A stretch of 64,000 nucleotides of DNA, taken from contig NC_063013.1 of assembly GCF_020509005.1 (NCBI RefSeq), positions 4,836,001-4,900,000 of the forward strand, written 5' to 3'. The position numbers and the translations under genes are program-made. This DNA is from Fulvia fulva (lineage: Eukaryota > Ascomycota > Dothideomycetes > Mycosphaerellales > Mycosphaerellaceae). Under the pieces are notes generated by a model. That model was not told where the DNA came from, did not search any database, and saw only the letters and a list, made by a program, of their open reading frames with translations. Numbering within the stretch: the stretch's first letter is position 1; each line of letters opens with the position of its first letter. This document shows, one piece after another, positions 1 to 11,900 of this stretch.

Positions 1-1
1 A

Positions 2-2426
2 GTGAGAGCTATGCTTAAGGACTCGAGTATGCCAGTTGAATTCTGGCTAGAGGCCCTTATTGCTCAAACTGTGGTCAGAAACAGACTTCCAAATGGACCA
101 ATAATAGATGGTACTACTCTTTTACTAGAAGAAGCCTTCACTGGCCAGGTACCATCAGTTGACCATTTGAGAGTCTAGGGATGTAAAGCAGTGGTCTGTG
201 TAGACCCGAGATCCCAACCTCAAGGCTTGAGAAGTGACGAGCTCATGAATAGGGGTAAAGAAGTTGTCTTTGTTGGCTATGTGGAGGACACCACAAAGCA
301 ATGGCTCTTCTGGGAGCCTGACATGAAAGCCATCAAAACACACGGGCAAGTTGACTGGTTTGAGAATGAGAAGGGGGGGTGATATGGATCTTGGCATCAC
401 CTTCACAAACCAGTCAAGCAGAGCCCTGAAGAGAAACCCCGTTGGAAGACCTCCTGCTCAGGTCTCCAGTTCATCAATGCAGCCACAGCAGCTCCAGGCA
501 AAGCCTCTGTTTGTGCAACTTCCCCAACCTCCAAAAGACATTAGAGTGTACCAGAAGAGTGGAGTAGAGGGGACTCCAAGAAAAGAAAAGGAAGAGGAAC
601 TTGTTCAGGAGGATCAACCTCAACAGCCACCTCAGCTTGCAGGCAACAAGAGGTCAAGGGGGGATGAAGATGATGGCTTTGCTGAGCATGAAGCCAAGCA
701 TCATAGGGCATTGATTGCTCAGATGTTTCATCTTGATCCAACTATGAGCTGGGTTGAGGAAATCCTGAATGATGTGGAGGGATATGCATTTGCTGCTGTT
801 AGGCAGGCCATAGCCTACCAGCAGGAAGTGCCAATCCTAAAGTCCTATAAGGAGGCAGTGGGAGACCCCAATTGGGGACATATGTGGAAAGAGGCAATCC
901 AGAAAGAACTTATTGCCTTAGGAAGCAACAACACCTTGGATTCAGTTGTACCACCAAGGGGTGCAAGCCTGGTTACATCTAAGTGGGTTTTTGATGTGAA
1001 AAGAATGATCAGTGGAGCCATTGAAGAGTTCAAGGCAAGACTGGTTGCAAGAGGGTTTTCACAGAAATATGGTGTTGACTTTGAAGAGACCTTTGCACCT
1101 ACTGTTAGGCATGATACCCTTAGGGTCTTCATGGCTGTAGTATGTGAGAGAGATCTTGAGATACACCAGGTGGATGTGAACAATGCTTTCACCGAAAGCA
1201 GCCTTCTTGAAGACATCTACATGATCCCACCCCTAGGTGTTGAAATTCCACCAAATGTGGTCTTCAAGGTCCTTAGAAGCCTGTATGGACTGAAGCAAGC
1301 AGCTAGAGATTGGAACAAGCTCTGTGTTGCCAAGCTAGAACAGATTGGATCCACCTAGTCCCAGGTGGATCCATGCCTACTCATCCACAGAGGAAGAGAC
1401 CTCATGGTCCTCACCTATGTGGATGACATCCCCATTGCAGCTCCAAAGCTGTCAGATGTTCAGTGGTTTAAGGCTGAGCTTGGAAAAGTGTTTAAGATTA
1501 AAGATCTTGGTGAACCTACGAAGATCCTTGGAATGAGGATTATAAGAGACAGGTCCCAAGGCACTGTAAAGCTTGATCAAGGACACTACATCCAAACTAA
1601 CCTTGCCAAGATGGGCATCTCTCCAGAGAAGGCCACACCCACACTCTCACCTATAGACAGCTATGAGGATCTGAGACCTTCAGCTACTATGGATGAGAGG
1701 TGCAACAAACAGGAGTACCAGGGTTGCAATGGTACCTGGATGTGGCCAATGACAATGACAAGGCCAGACCTTGCTTTCCCCCTTGGAAGAATCAGCTCAT
1801 ATGTTGCTGACCCTCCAAAGCAACATCTTAGAGCTTTGAAGACACTCTCCAGGTATCTGAGATCATACCCGGACCTGGGCTTGATGTACAGAAGAGGAGG
1901 AGGTATTCTCCAGGGATACTCAGATTCTGGTTATGCTATGGACAAGGCAGACAGAGTCTTAATCCTTGGACATATATGGTTCCTTTGTGGATCACCTATG
2001 TCCTGGATGAGTAGGAAGCAGAAGTCTGTTGCCACATCAACAATGGAGGCTGAGTTCATGGCCATGAATGCAGCAGCCAAGCAGTCACAGTTTCTTGCTG
2101 CAGTCCTTAGGGAGATGAGGTGTCCTGACCTGGTTGGAGAGTGTTCATTCTAACCTAGGATCAAGGCAAGCAGTACTGTTGATGAGCTGAGACCCGTGGA
2201 GCTTATGGGTGACAACCAAGCAGCTTTGACCTTTGTCAAAGATGCCCATGTCCATGACAGGTCAAAGCATATTGATGTTGCATACCACTATGTCAGGAAT
2301 CTCTCGTGGCAAAGGAAGATTGCAGTGGATTACTGCCATATAAAGGACATAGTTGCTGATAGGCTGGCTAAGCCCCTCAATGGCCAGCAGTTTCAAAACT
2401 TTGTAAGGCAGCTCCAGCTTGTATAA
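2..2426 (+). pseudogene. Copia A pol (integrase C-terminus, RT, RNase H), broken
   Basis: The frame starting at base 2 encodes the integrase C-terminal region (MPVEFW, GCKAVVCVD, FVGYVED) and changes frame at a seven-G run (373-379). It then continues in one frame from 351 to 2426. RT landmarks are the QVDVNNAF block near 1168 and the catalytic YVDD near 1417-1428. RNase H follows with YSDSGYA, STMEAEFMA and ADRLAKPL. Four lesions are visible: TAG at 176-178 where family members have Trp, the G-run frameshift, TAG at 1356-1358 and TAA at 2151-2153. Each TAG/TAA fits a single C-to-T change on one strand. Catalytic motifs survive, but the copy cannot make a full polyprotein. Confidence 0.88.
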
Positions 2427-2460
2427 GGGATTGTTTGAGACCTTCTGACCTGAGTGGGAG

Positions 2461-2678
2461 TGTTGAGAATATGCAGGTCATAGGGTCAACATTAGGTGCT
2501 TAGGGGGATTAGTAATCAGGGCTTGCTAGTCAAGTCCTGAGTACAGCTGTCCCTCCTGAAACACCTACACCAACACCGGCGATACTGTATGTAGATACAC
2601 GCTATCCCATTGGGTCCTTCTTCGTCTTTTGTGTGATCCGCCGTCTTCCACTGCTGCGCAACTCGTACCTGTTTAACA
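2461..2678 (+). repeat. LTR of Copia A (3' LTR)
   Basis: It starts TGTTGAGAATATG immediately after a purine-rich tract and ends ACCTGTTTAACA, giving TG..CA termini and a length of about 218 bp. The end was set by comparison with the Copia B LTR, which begins, in inverse orientation, with the closely similar TGTTAAACAGGTACG at 18816. Confidence 0.75.
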
Positions 2679-4112
2679 GAACATTAAGACCTATATTACC
2701 TCTAGGCTGGTCATTAATGAAGTCTATATATGTGTATTGTTTAATAGCTCTTATGTCTAGTTCCTAAAAGAGCTAGGCTTTAGCTATGTTTTTAATATAC
2801 CTAATAAACACTACTTCTTTACCCCTATTTATTAGCTTGTCACTTCTTACCTATTAAGGTTAGGATCTTGTATCTATATAGACAACAGCTTTGCATCCCC
2901 AAACTTTTAAATAGTTAATAGTCGGTTTGATACTATCAAAAGCCTTATCTAGTAAAACCTTGAGCCTATCGTAATCTAGGCTATTTAGTAGTTTGTTCCT
3001 TATATAGGTTTGGGCCTCTAGTACTTTAGGCCAAAATTTAACCGGCATTTTAGCCTCTTTAAGCATTGTCCTTATAGAGTCCTCTAAGGTTTGTATTGAC
3101 CTCTTAACTAGTCTATTCTATAGAGAGTTATATACCTTAGTCGGCTCGAGCCTAATCTCTAAATCCTTCTACTACTTTACTAATATAATAAGTTCTTTTA
3201 TATTGTTAAGCTATACTACTTTTAGCTACGCTAACGATTTCCTCTTTACTTTGATCTTCTAGTTCTAGAGAGCAACTAGAGCATCTTCTCTTTTCCTAAG
3301 AGGAAAGGTCTACTTCTTCCTAGAGAAGTTATTAACAATCTTAAGCTAGTGTTTAAATCCTAGTCTTAAGATTAGTAGTAGGCCATATATATTAATAGTT
3401 ATAAGGGCAAGTCTTTCAGGTCTTCTCTCTTTAACTTTGCCTTTATACTTCTTTATCTTTACTATTGAACATACTCTATACTAGTGAAAGCTATCCTTAG
3501 GGATAGGAATAGGTTCTTTTAAGTCTATGCCTTATAAAGATTCTAGAGTAAATTCTTCCTGAAGTGTACAAATCTTCTATACTAAAGCTCCTACTACTTC
3601 AGGTCGGTCTCTAATTAAGTAGTCACAAAGGCATTCTGTATTAGTAGTGCATATAATGAGTAATGTGCCCGTTCTTATAGGAGAGGAGAAATCTTATCAA
3701 TAAATAGAACCCCCCTAAGGAGCTTTGTCTAGACAATAGTCTTACTAGAGGGGGAAACAAGAGAAAATGATAGAGGTTAAACACTAAACTACTTACTAAA
3801 CTAGTTCTATGAAACTAGGTTTACTCCTAGCTTAGGTATAAGTAGGATATCTTCTAAAACAACTTTTCTACTAGCTCTCCTACTCATCTCTACATTCCTA
3901 ATATAAGTGGCTAATAAAAACCCACCTCCTACTTTGATCCATTTCTTCCTTATTAAGGGAGTTATAGATCTAAAGAGGCAGCTTTAGTCAGTTATATAGG
4001 ATAAAGTATAGGAGTTAAGTAACTACTCTAACGAGGGGAACTTGCTTCAGACTTCTATAGTTAAGTGAGCCACTTTATTATACTTATTATTATTAGACAT
4101 TGTCTCTAGGGA
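2679..4112 (-). mobile_element. Copia B, integrase segment (RIP-degraded, antisense)
   Basis: Read on the minus strand, this stretch encodes a degraded copia integrase. It contains a block resembling NFSRKKWTFPLRKREDAL, a QTLEDSIRTMLKEAKMPVKFW block near 3040-3100 and GCKAVVYID near 2880. It aligns by eye with the same region of Copia A (MPVEFW, GCKAVVCVD), so the two are related. Many Trp and Gln codons are TAG. The segment is cut on the left by Copia A and on the right by Gypsy C at 4112/4113. It resumes after 17325, so both pieces are one original element. Confidence 0.8.
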
Positions 4113-4222
4113 TATGACGTTCTTATCCGAACATACCGCCGGCTTAGCGCTTAGCTTTATATTTAGAGTTTTCTTAGGTAGCTTTCCTATATCTAAGATT
4201 TATACTTACTAAGGTTCTTATA
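4113..4222 (+). repeat. 5' LTR of Gypsy C
   Basis: It begins TATGACGTTCTTATC (probably TGTGACG before RIP) and ends GTTCTTATA. It matches 17216-17325 almost base for base, differing mainly at C/T and G/A sites. At 110 bp it is short for an LTR. Confidence 0.85.
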
Positions 4223-4449
4223 TCTAGTAGCTTCCCTTCCTTTTAGCCTTTCTATTAGGTTAAATCAGCCTATAAGTAAATCTTATAAGCTATAAGTCTC
4301 TAACTTACGCCTTAGTCGGACCTTAGTACTAAAGCTAAGCGAGGTAACCTTACTAACCTTATCTTAGCTCCTACGAACGGGGCGGGCTACTTAAACCTTT
4401 AGTATAGAGGACACTAACTAATACCCTAATTAAGGCGGTTATTACCTAT

Positions 4450-7400
4450 AGGATTAGTAAGGTTTCGCTACTTATCTAGTCGGAGAGGGCCTAGCCTATA
4501 GTCGCGCCCTAGGTAATAACTACGCGGCTTAGCCTACTAGCCTAAACGACACCTTTAGGGCCACTTATGCTATACTCCTAGCTACTCGGTCGTACCGCCG
4601 CCCTGACCGCGATGGCGACGCGGAGATAGATAGGGCGGACTACCTAGACGAAGATAACTTCGGCCTATATAACGAGCTAGCTAGTAGAGGTAAGGCGCCT
4701 AGGATAGGGGATCCCCCTTTTCTAAAGTCTAACGCTTAGAACGACGAGTACCTTAACTAGATATCGTCTATTAGAGCCTAGATTAGCCTAAATAAGAAAT
4801 AGATTGTCAAACGACGCCTTTCCGACCTAGAGAAACCAGAGCTCGTTAGTAGCTTTGTCGGTAGCGACTTTAACTAGTTATAGTTTAAAGCTATCGAAGA
4901 AACGCGCCTAAAGCCCCCTTATCTTAGGCACGGCGATTTCGACGACATAATTACGTAGATCTCTAACTTTATAGTCGACCTAGACTATTAGGAGTAGATC
5001 TAGCGTAAGTAGGAGACTACCCGTTAAACTAGGAGTGTTAGGACCTTTATTAGGTCGCTTAGGCTAACTAGGAGCCGTATAACTCCCCTACTAGATAACT
5101 TTACCTACCTACGCAAGTTTTTAGCCGGCCTAAAGCCCGATATACTAGCTAAACTAGACAATCGTAACTTCCGGGCGACTAATACGAATATCCGCGTCTA
5201 CTTCTAGTAGGCTATTATAGCCGACTAGCGACTCTATCTTAGCCGCGGAAGAGACTAGAAGCTAGCCGTAATAATATTAGCCGTCGAGAAGTTCGTAGAC
5301 GGGGACACTAAAGCCTTTATAGCTCTCCGGAGCGACTTAGGTAGCTCGGCGCGCGGTAGAGGCCGCGGCGGACGTAGACGCGGGCGAGGTAATCGTAGAG
5401 GCCCCTCCGGACACTTAGACGAATACTATAACTATAGTAAGACAGGCCACTTCGCGCGCGACTACTCTAAGCCAAAAAATAGAGCCTAAGACGTCTTAAT
5501 CGAGGTAGACGTACTTAGGATTATTAGACGCCTCTATACCCCTACCTAGAGAATCCTACTAGGATAGGACGACCCTAGCTACTAAGGGTAAGCCTTAGTA
5601 GACATAAGTAGAAGAGGATAGAGCATTATCTTTATCTAAAGAACCCGAGTTGGAGACTAAAGAGGAGGTCGACTATACGATAGAGAGGCTAATAGCGATA
5701 GACGGAGGGCTCTTTACTATCGATACCCGCCTAGGACCTAATTAGGTTCGGGCTAAGGTTACCCTAGACTACGTAGCCTCTAAAGTGTACCTCTTAGCCC
5801 GAAAATCGAAGCAACTCCCTCGATCGCTTTTTAGGGACTTGCCGCTAGTAAGGATCGTCCTCCTAAACGGTAAGGAGATCAATTCTACTTAGGGTGTCCT
5901 TCTACTATATTAGATTAGTACCTAGTAGGACATAGTCCCCGCTAGAGTTATTAATATAGAAGGATTTGACCTTATCCTAGGCCTTAAGTAGTTCTAGGAA
6001 GTCAACCCTAACGTAAACTAGTAGTCTAGCTCTACTAGACTACGGGACCGGCGTAGCCGGTACTATATAATCAGGTCGTACTCTAAGGTGTTCGACCTAA
6101 AGGACGACGAAGGCGAGCTAGAAATGTTTAACTCTATATATTTAGTAGACTTCGCTATACGATACGAAGGACCCTAGCTCTTCTACTCGCTTAGGCGACT
6201 CCCCGACGATACCCTAGTTAATATCGACTTCGAGGAACACGGCTTAGATAAGGTATACGAACGCCTTATAGCTATAGTAGAGGACCTAGACGACGAGTCT
6301 TAGCTACCGTAGGTAGGTAACTAGGTCTTCTAGACGTTAGTTGATCTCTTCCTAGAGATCTAGAGAGCTTAGCTCCCGGCTAGACTCCTACGGAAGAGAG
6401 CTTTTGACTATACTATCCCTACTAGTAACGCTCGACCTATTAACTAGCCCGTATACCGTCTAAACCCTAGTTAGCTTCGAGAACAGGCTCGCTAGATCTA
6501 GATACTCCTTAATCGCGGACTAATTAAGGTCTCGTCCTTAGCCTAGGGATCCCTAGTCCTCTTTGTCCCTAAGCTAGACGGCTAGTAGCGTATATATATC
6601 GACTACCGCGCCCTAAACGCCGTAACTACTAAAAACGGCTTCCCCCTCCTACGTATCTAGGAGTGCCTAGACACGGTCGCGAAGGCTAAATACTTTAGTA
6701 AACTAGACCTAGTCTTAGGGTACTAGTAGCTACTAATCGACTTAGCCGACACGTATAAGACTACGTTTAATACTAGGGATAGGAAGTACGAGTTCCTCGT
6801 TATACCCTTTAGGCTAACAAACGCCCTAGCCTCGTTTTAGTCTACAATAAACGAGATCCTAAGAGATCTACTTTAGAAGAAGGTCGTCGTGTACCTCGAC
6901 GACATCCTAGTCTTCTTAGACTCTAAGGAATAGCACGAAAAAGACCTAAAGGAGGTCTTCGACCGCCTAAAGAAAGCTAAACTATTCTACTTCCCTAAGA
7001 AGTACGACATTAGAGTCAAGTTAGTTACCTTCTACGGGTATTAGATCGAGAAGAATTCGATTAGGCCACTATAAGATAAGATCGACGCGATTAATAGTTA
7101 GCCTACGCCTACTAATATATAGTAGATTAGGTAGTTCCTTAGCCTCGAAGGCTACTACTACCGCTTTATTAAGGGCTTCGCGAAACTCGTAGTACCCCTC
7201 TTAGATCTTCTTAAGGAAAGCGACGAGTCCCTTAGGCGGAAAAAGCGTCGCCTAGTACGATAGAACGCCTAGTACGTATACGCTTTTAAGAGCCTAAAGC
7301 TCGCGCTGACCTTAGGGCCTATACTAATCCCGCCTAACCCTAAGAAGCCCTTCACGATTAAGACTAATATATCTAAATAGGCTATAGGCGCTACTCTCTA

Positions 7401-8964
7401 TTAAATAGGAGCTGATAACTAGCTACACCCTATAGCCTTCTCTAGAAGGAAGCTTTAGGGAGCCGAGCTAAATTACCTAGTTTACGAAAAGGAGGGCCTA
7501 GTAATTAAGGAAGCCCTCTAAACCTAGGACAACTACGTAGAAAATAGCTATACGGTTACGATCCTAACCGATTACTAGTCGCTTAGGTACCTTAATAGTA
7601 CTAAGGGCTAGAGTAAGAGGATCGTACGATAGGCTAAAGAGTTTTAGTAATATAAATTAGATATTAGGTATCGTAAGGGAGAAGAGGCGATCGTTCCCGA
7701 TACGCTCTCCCGTCGGCCTAACTTTATCGGAGAAGGACCTACTAACCTAGCTCAGCCGGTTAAGCAACTCGTAGCTATAAGATTTAAAGCTAACGAGACC
7801 GACTTGTTCCCTAAACTAATAAGGTAGTTCAAGTTAACGGGACAGATACTAACTTATAGTCCCTACCTCGAGAGCTTAATTAAGGTACGAGAAGAGGAAT
7901 TCGAGCTACTCCTACCGATCGACGAGTCTAAGGAACCTAGATTAGGCTTCATTCTTCTAGACGACAAGGGAATAGCGCCTTTCCTCGTACTAACCTAGCG
8001 TCTTGATCTAGTAAACTACGTATACTAGCGATACGGACACTTTACGGCGCCCGGGCTAATAGAACAGCTCGAGATAAGAGCCTAGTAGCCTAGTATAAGA
8101 AAGGACGTACGAAAGTTTATCGAATCCTGCCCTAGATACTAGCTAACGTAGAAAAAGAAGCCTAATAAGCCTAAAACACGCGAGCCGCGGTTTTACTAGG
8201 TTGATAACAAGCTTAGGCCCTTCGAGAGATAGGCGATTAATGTCGTAGGGCCTTTGCTAAAGAGTCTACTAGGGAACGAGTATATCATTACGGCGATAGA
8301 TTACGCTACGGGTTAGCTAGTCGCTTAGGCCGTTCCGCGTACGAATACTAAAGCGACTATAGTATTCCTATACGAGAGAATCTATTAGGACTACGGGCTA
8401 CCCCGCGAGCTCCTCTTAGACAATAGTAAGAACTTCCTAAGTAGGGTTATAAGCTACCTAATAAAGTAGTTTAAGGCTAATTATCGTCTAGTATCCCTAT
8501 ATTAGCCTATAACAAATAGGAAGGTAGAAAACCTAAACGGTATACTAGGATCGATACTAACGAAGCTATATATCGGCAACGATATTAGGCTATAGGATAC
8601 CTTCCTACCTAAAGCGATCTACTATACCAGATACCGCTAGTATATAATAACCTACCTTAGCCCCTTCTACCTTATATATAGCTAACACCTACGAATCCTA
8701 GAAGACGAGAACAAGCTACGAGCTAAGAATGTCTTAGTTAACGACTATAGGAAGCGTATCGTCCGCGACTGCTATACGCGTCAGCTCGTAAATAAAAGAC
8801 TACTTTCTCGAGCTTAGACTAGGAACCTAATAAGTCTAAAGTTGCTTCCGCTAGAGGTATAGCTAAGACGTAAAGTCGGAGAATAGGTCTTACTAATGAA
8901 CCTAGATCCGCGTAAGCTAGAACCTAAGTACTTTAGACCCTATAAGATCCGTAAAGCGAGCTTC
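4450..8964 (+). pseudogene. Gypsy C gag-pol (gag, RT, RNase H, integrase), RIP-inactivated
   Basis: Gag ends in a CCHC-type zinc knuckle near 5421-5473 in which all three Cys codons have become Tyr (EYYNYSKTGHFARDYSK), as expected from TGY-to-TAY changes. Pol follows with an RT carrying IDYRALN near 6598 and the catalytic YLDD at 6892-6903. Then come an RNase H region (about 7300-7600), the end-of-RNase-H block PDTLSRRPNF near 7700 and an integrase with the YGHFTAPG zinc-binding block (about 8033), INVVGPL and a DN-NFLS block near 8420. Dozens of in-frame TAG/TAA codons sit at CAG, CAA and TGG positions. The family is a replication-competent polyprotein; this copy is dead. Confidence 0.85.
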
Positions 8965-8979
8965 CTAGGGACGTATATA

Positions 8980-11900
8980 GATAGATAGATAGATTTGTCA
9001 TTCCCCTGTTCTAGGACCCTATCCGGCCTATATAGGTATATATCTATTATTATGTATAAAGGGAAACCCGAATAGGTGAAAACCCTTCCCGCCGCTAACT
9101 ACTCCTTATCTAGTTTAGCTTTCCCTCTAAACGTACGTAGTCTATGTCACTACCCCGTTAGCCCCCGCTCCTAGCCGGTCTCGTCGCGCTACGTCGTGTC
9201 CTCTCTTCCTATACTGCTCCTACTAGGCGGTACTGTTCTAGCTAGCCCTTCTCTAGTATCTATTTCGTAATACGCCGTAGGTCCTTAGCGTTATTAAGAA
9301 GTGCCCTAATCGTCCGGTTCCTCGCCTTTACTATCTACTCCCCCCTTCCTAGCGACTACCTCGGACAGACGAGGAGTACGTGCCGTACGTTCTAGGAGCG
9401 ATAGCCGTAGGGGCAGCTAGTATTCGTATATCCTAGAACCTTCCTCTATAATAGGTACCCCTAGAGGCCGATATGTTCGCTTCGTAGTTAGGTTGCTATA
9501 CTACTCTATACCCTCGTAAGGCGGTAGTAGATAAGCTTCGGGGGGTACTTAACCGCGGATTTTGTAGCTAACTATTCCTTAGGTTATCCCGCTAGCTAAG
9601 GGCGTCTACTATACCCTACAACCTAGTTGTTCTACCTCTCTTTCTATAGTTGCTCTATAAACGATTTCTTACCTTCCTATTATATTGCTAGCTATTCGTC
9701 CCTTACCCGGTAGTTCGGCTCGTTTCCGGGTCGAATGCCCCTATACGCTAGTACTGATTCGCGGGCCCTTACGACTATACTAGCGATGACCTTCTATACT
9801 AGGTACTGTGCCGACTTGCCTAAGTAGGAGGTCCGTAGTCCCTAGATATATAGGTCGATCGGCGGTATAGCGGTCTCGTGCTTAAGCATCCTCGTTAGTA
9901 TCGACTTATATGCCCCGGTAACCTTCCTTAGGCATTGGTTTTAGATCTTCGCTAGCGGCGCGACGAGTCCCTTCGATAGGTAGGCCCTCTCGCTTAAGGA
10001 CTATACTTGGCTACTATAGGTAAGGACTAGCCGTATAATAGCCGTATATAGAAGTCGTGACTACCGGAAGTCCGCCCCCTATATAGACGTAGTGAGCCTC
10101 TAGTATAATGCTAAATTCTGTTTAGCTTTCCGTAATATTGCCTATACGTACTTTCTCTACCGTACCGCCGGGTCTACCTATAGTCCGAGGATCCTAAGCT
10201 GATTTACCGGGTTAGTCGTGTGCCCCTATATCTAGATAGAAGCTTATATATTATAGAACCGTGGCCGGCGCGTAAAGTGTATTAGATTGTACTTTTCTAG
10301 GGCAAACCGAGCCCCGTGCCTCCTAGCCTAGTCCTCGTAGATCTTGTGCTTCTCTTCTAGTAGCCTACAGTTCTCCTTAGTCGAGGAAGACTACGCTAGG
10401 ATGTTTGTGTCGTCTACGAAGCCGCTCGTAGCGGTGTTCTAGGATTCTAGGGCTAGGAGTAGCGTCGCTATAAAGAAGAGGAACAGAATAGGTACTAGCG
10501 TTAAGCCTTACGGGATTCTAGTATAGACTACTTAAAATGGGCTTCTATACTAGCCGACTAGGATCGACGTACTACGGTTTTAGAGGTAGGACCGTACGAA
10601 GTTAACAAGCCACTTAGGGAGTCCTTTCGACCTTAGGATATAGAGTAGCCGCGGGTATAACACGTAGTCGAAGGCTCCCGATATGTCTAGGCTAAGTAAG
10701 GAAGCCACCTTGTCCCTATTCTTATACTAGATAGCCTTTACCTAAGAGGTAATAAGTTCTATCGCGGATAGCGTCGATCGCTATAGGCGCGTACCTATCT
10801 AGGTGTCCGGGAGTAGGGAGTGTTCCTCTACCGCCTCGGAGAGTCTCGTTATAACTAGCTTCTTAAGCGCCTTCCTAAGAGTGTTAAGGAGCGCAATTAG
10901 GCGGTACGACTTCACCTACGTATAGTCTTCCTTCTACGGCTTACGTAGGACCACTATCGTCGATTATTTAAAAGCTATCGGGTGGTACCCGGTCTATAGG
11001 TAGGCGTTAAAGATCGCTATAACTACTAGGGCTAGTTGATCTCTACACTTCTTTAGTAGCTCGTTTAGGATCCTATCCGGCCCCGGGGCTTTCTTCGCCG
11101 GTAACTTCCTTAGTATAGCGGCAACTTCTCCCTCGGACACCTCCTATTAGACCGCGATACTAGGGGCTAGGGGAGTAGAGCTGTTTATATCGCTTAGATT
11201 AGCCTCGACTAGGGGCGGGAAGAACTTACTAGCTAGTAGACGCGCCTTAGCCTCGGGGTCGCTAACCGGGCCACTAGGCGATTATAGCGCTAGGATAGAG
11301 AAGGAGGGGCCCTGTATAGGGTCCTGTCGGGCCTATTTCGCTAGCTTCTACATCCTCTCTAGCTTACCGGCGATTTCTTCTACTATAGCCCTCTAGCCGA
11401 CTGCTTTCTCCCTTCGTATTATAGCTTTCTTCTGTTAGTATACCTCCCTATATACGTTCTAGGCCTCCTCGCTATAGCTGCTCGTATATACCCGGCGGGC
11501 TCTCCTTACTTCTCTTACTACCGTAGTGCACTCCGGCGTCTAGTATAGTTTAGACTATGTCGTTAGTTAGGCAAGCGGAACGTGAAGTGAGGTCGCTTTT
11601 CTTATTTCGTCTATTAACCCCTAGACTGCTTCGTCTATCTCGTCTTTACTATTATATTGCTACTACGCGATCTAGACTAGCCTCTTAGAGTTATCGAGGT
11701 ACGCCTAGATATTGGCCTAGGAGGCCTTTCCCTAGTTTGGCTTAGGGGTACTCGCTAGTGTACGTTATATCTATATCGTAATAGAGGTCCTGACTAGTAT
11801 GTAGTCTAACGACGCCTCGAGTTTATATTCGATCCTATAGTAGGTTACCGTGTAGTAGTAGCTATCTAAGATCTAGGAGAGGTCGATCGTGCCTTAGAGT

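Larger units (their letters stand above)
1..2678 (+). mobile_element. Copia A: 3' half of a Ty1/copia retrotransposon, little RIP
   Basis: The window opens inside the integrase of a plus-strand Ty1/copia element. It runs through reverse transcriptase and RNase H, a purine-rich tract (GAGTGGGAG, about 2452-2460) and a terminal LTR starting TGTTGAGAATATG at 2461. Domain order integrase-RT-RNase H defines the copia superfamily. Unlike all other repeats here it keeps many CA and TG dinucleotides and long open frames, so it escaped most RIP and is probably the youngest insertion. It appears inserted into the minus-strand Copia B whose integrase resumes right after the LTR. The 5' part and left LTR lie outside the window, so the target duplication cannot be checked. 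Confidence 0.9.
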
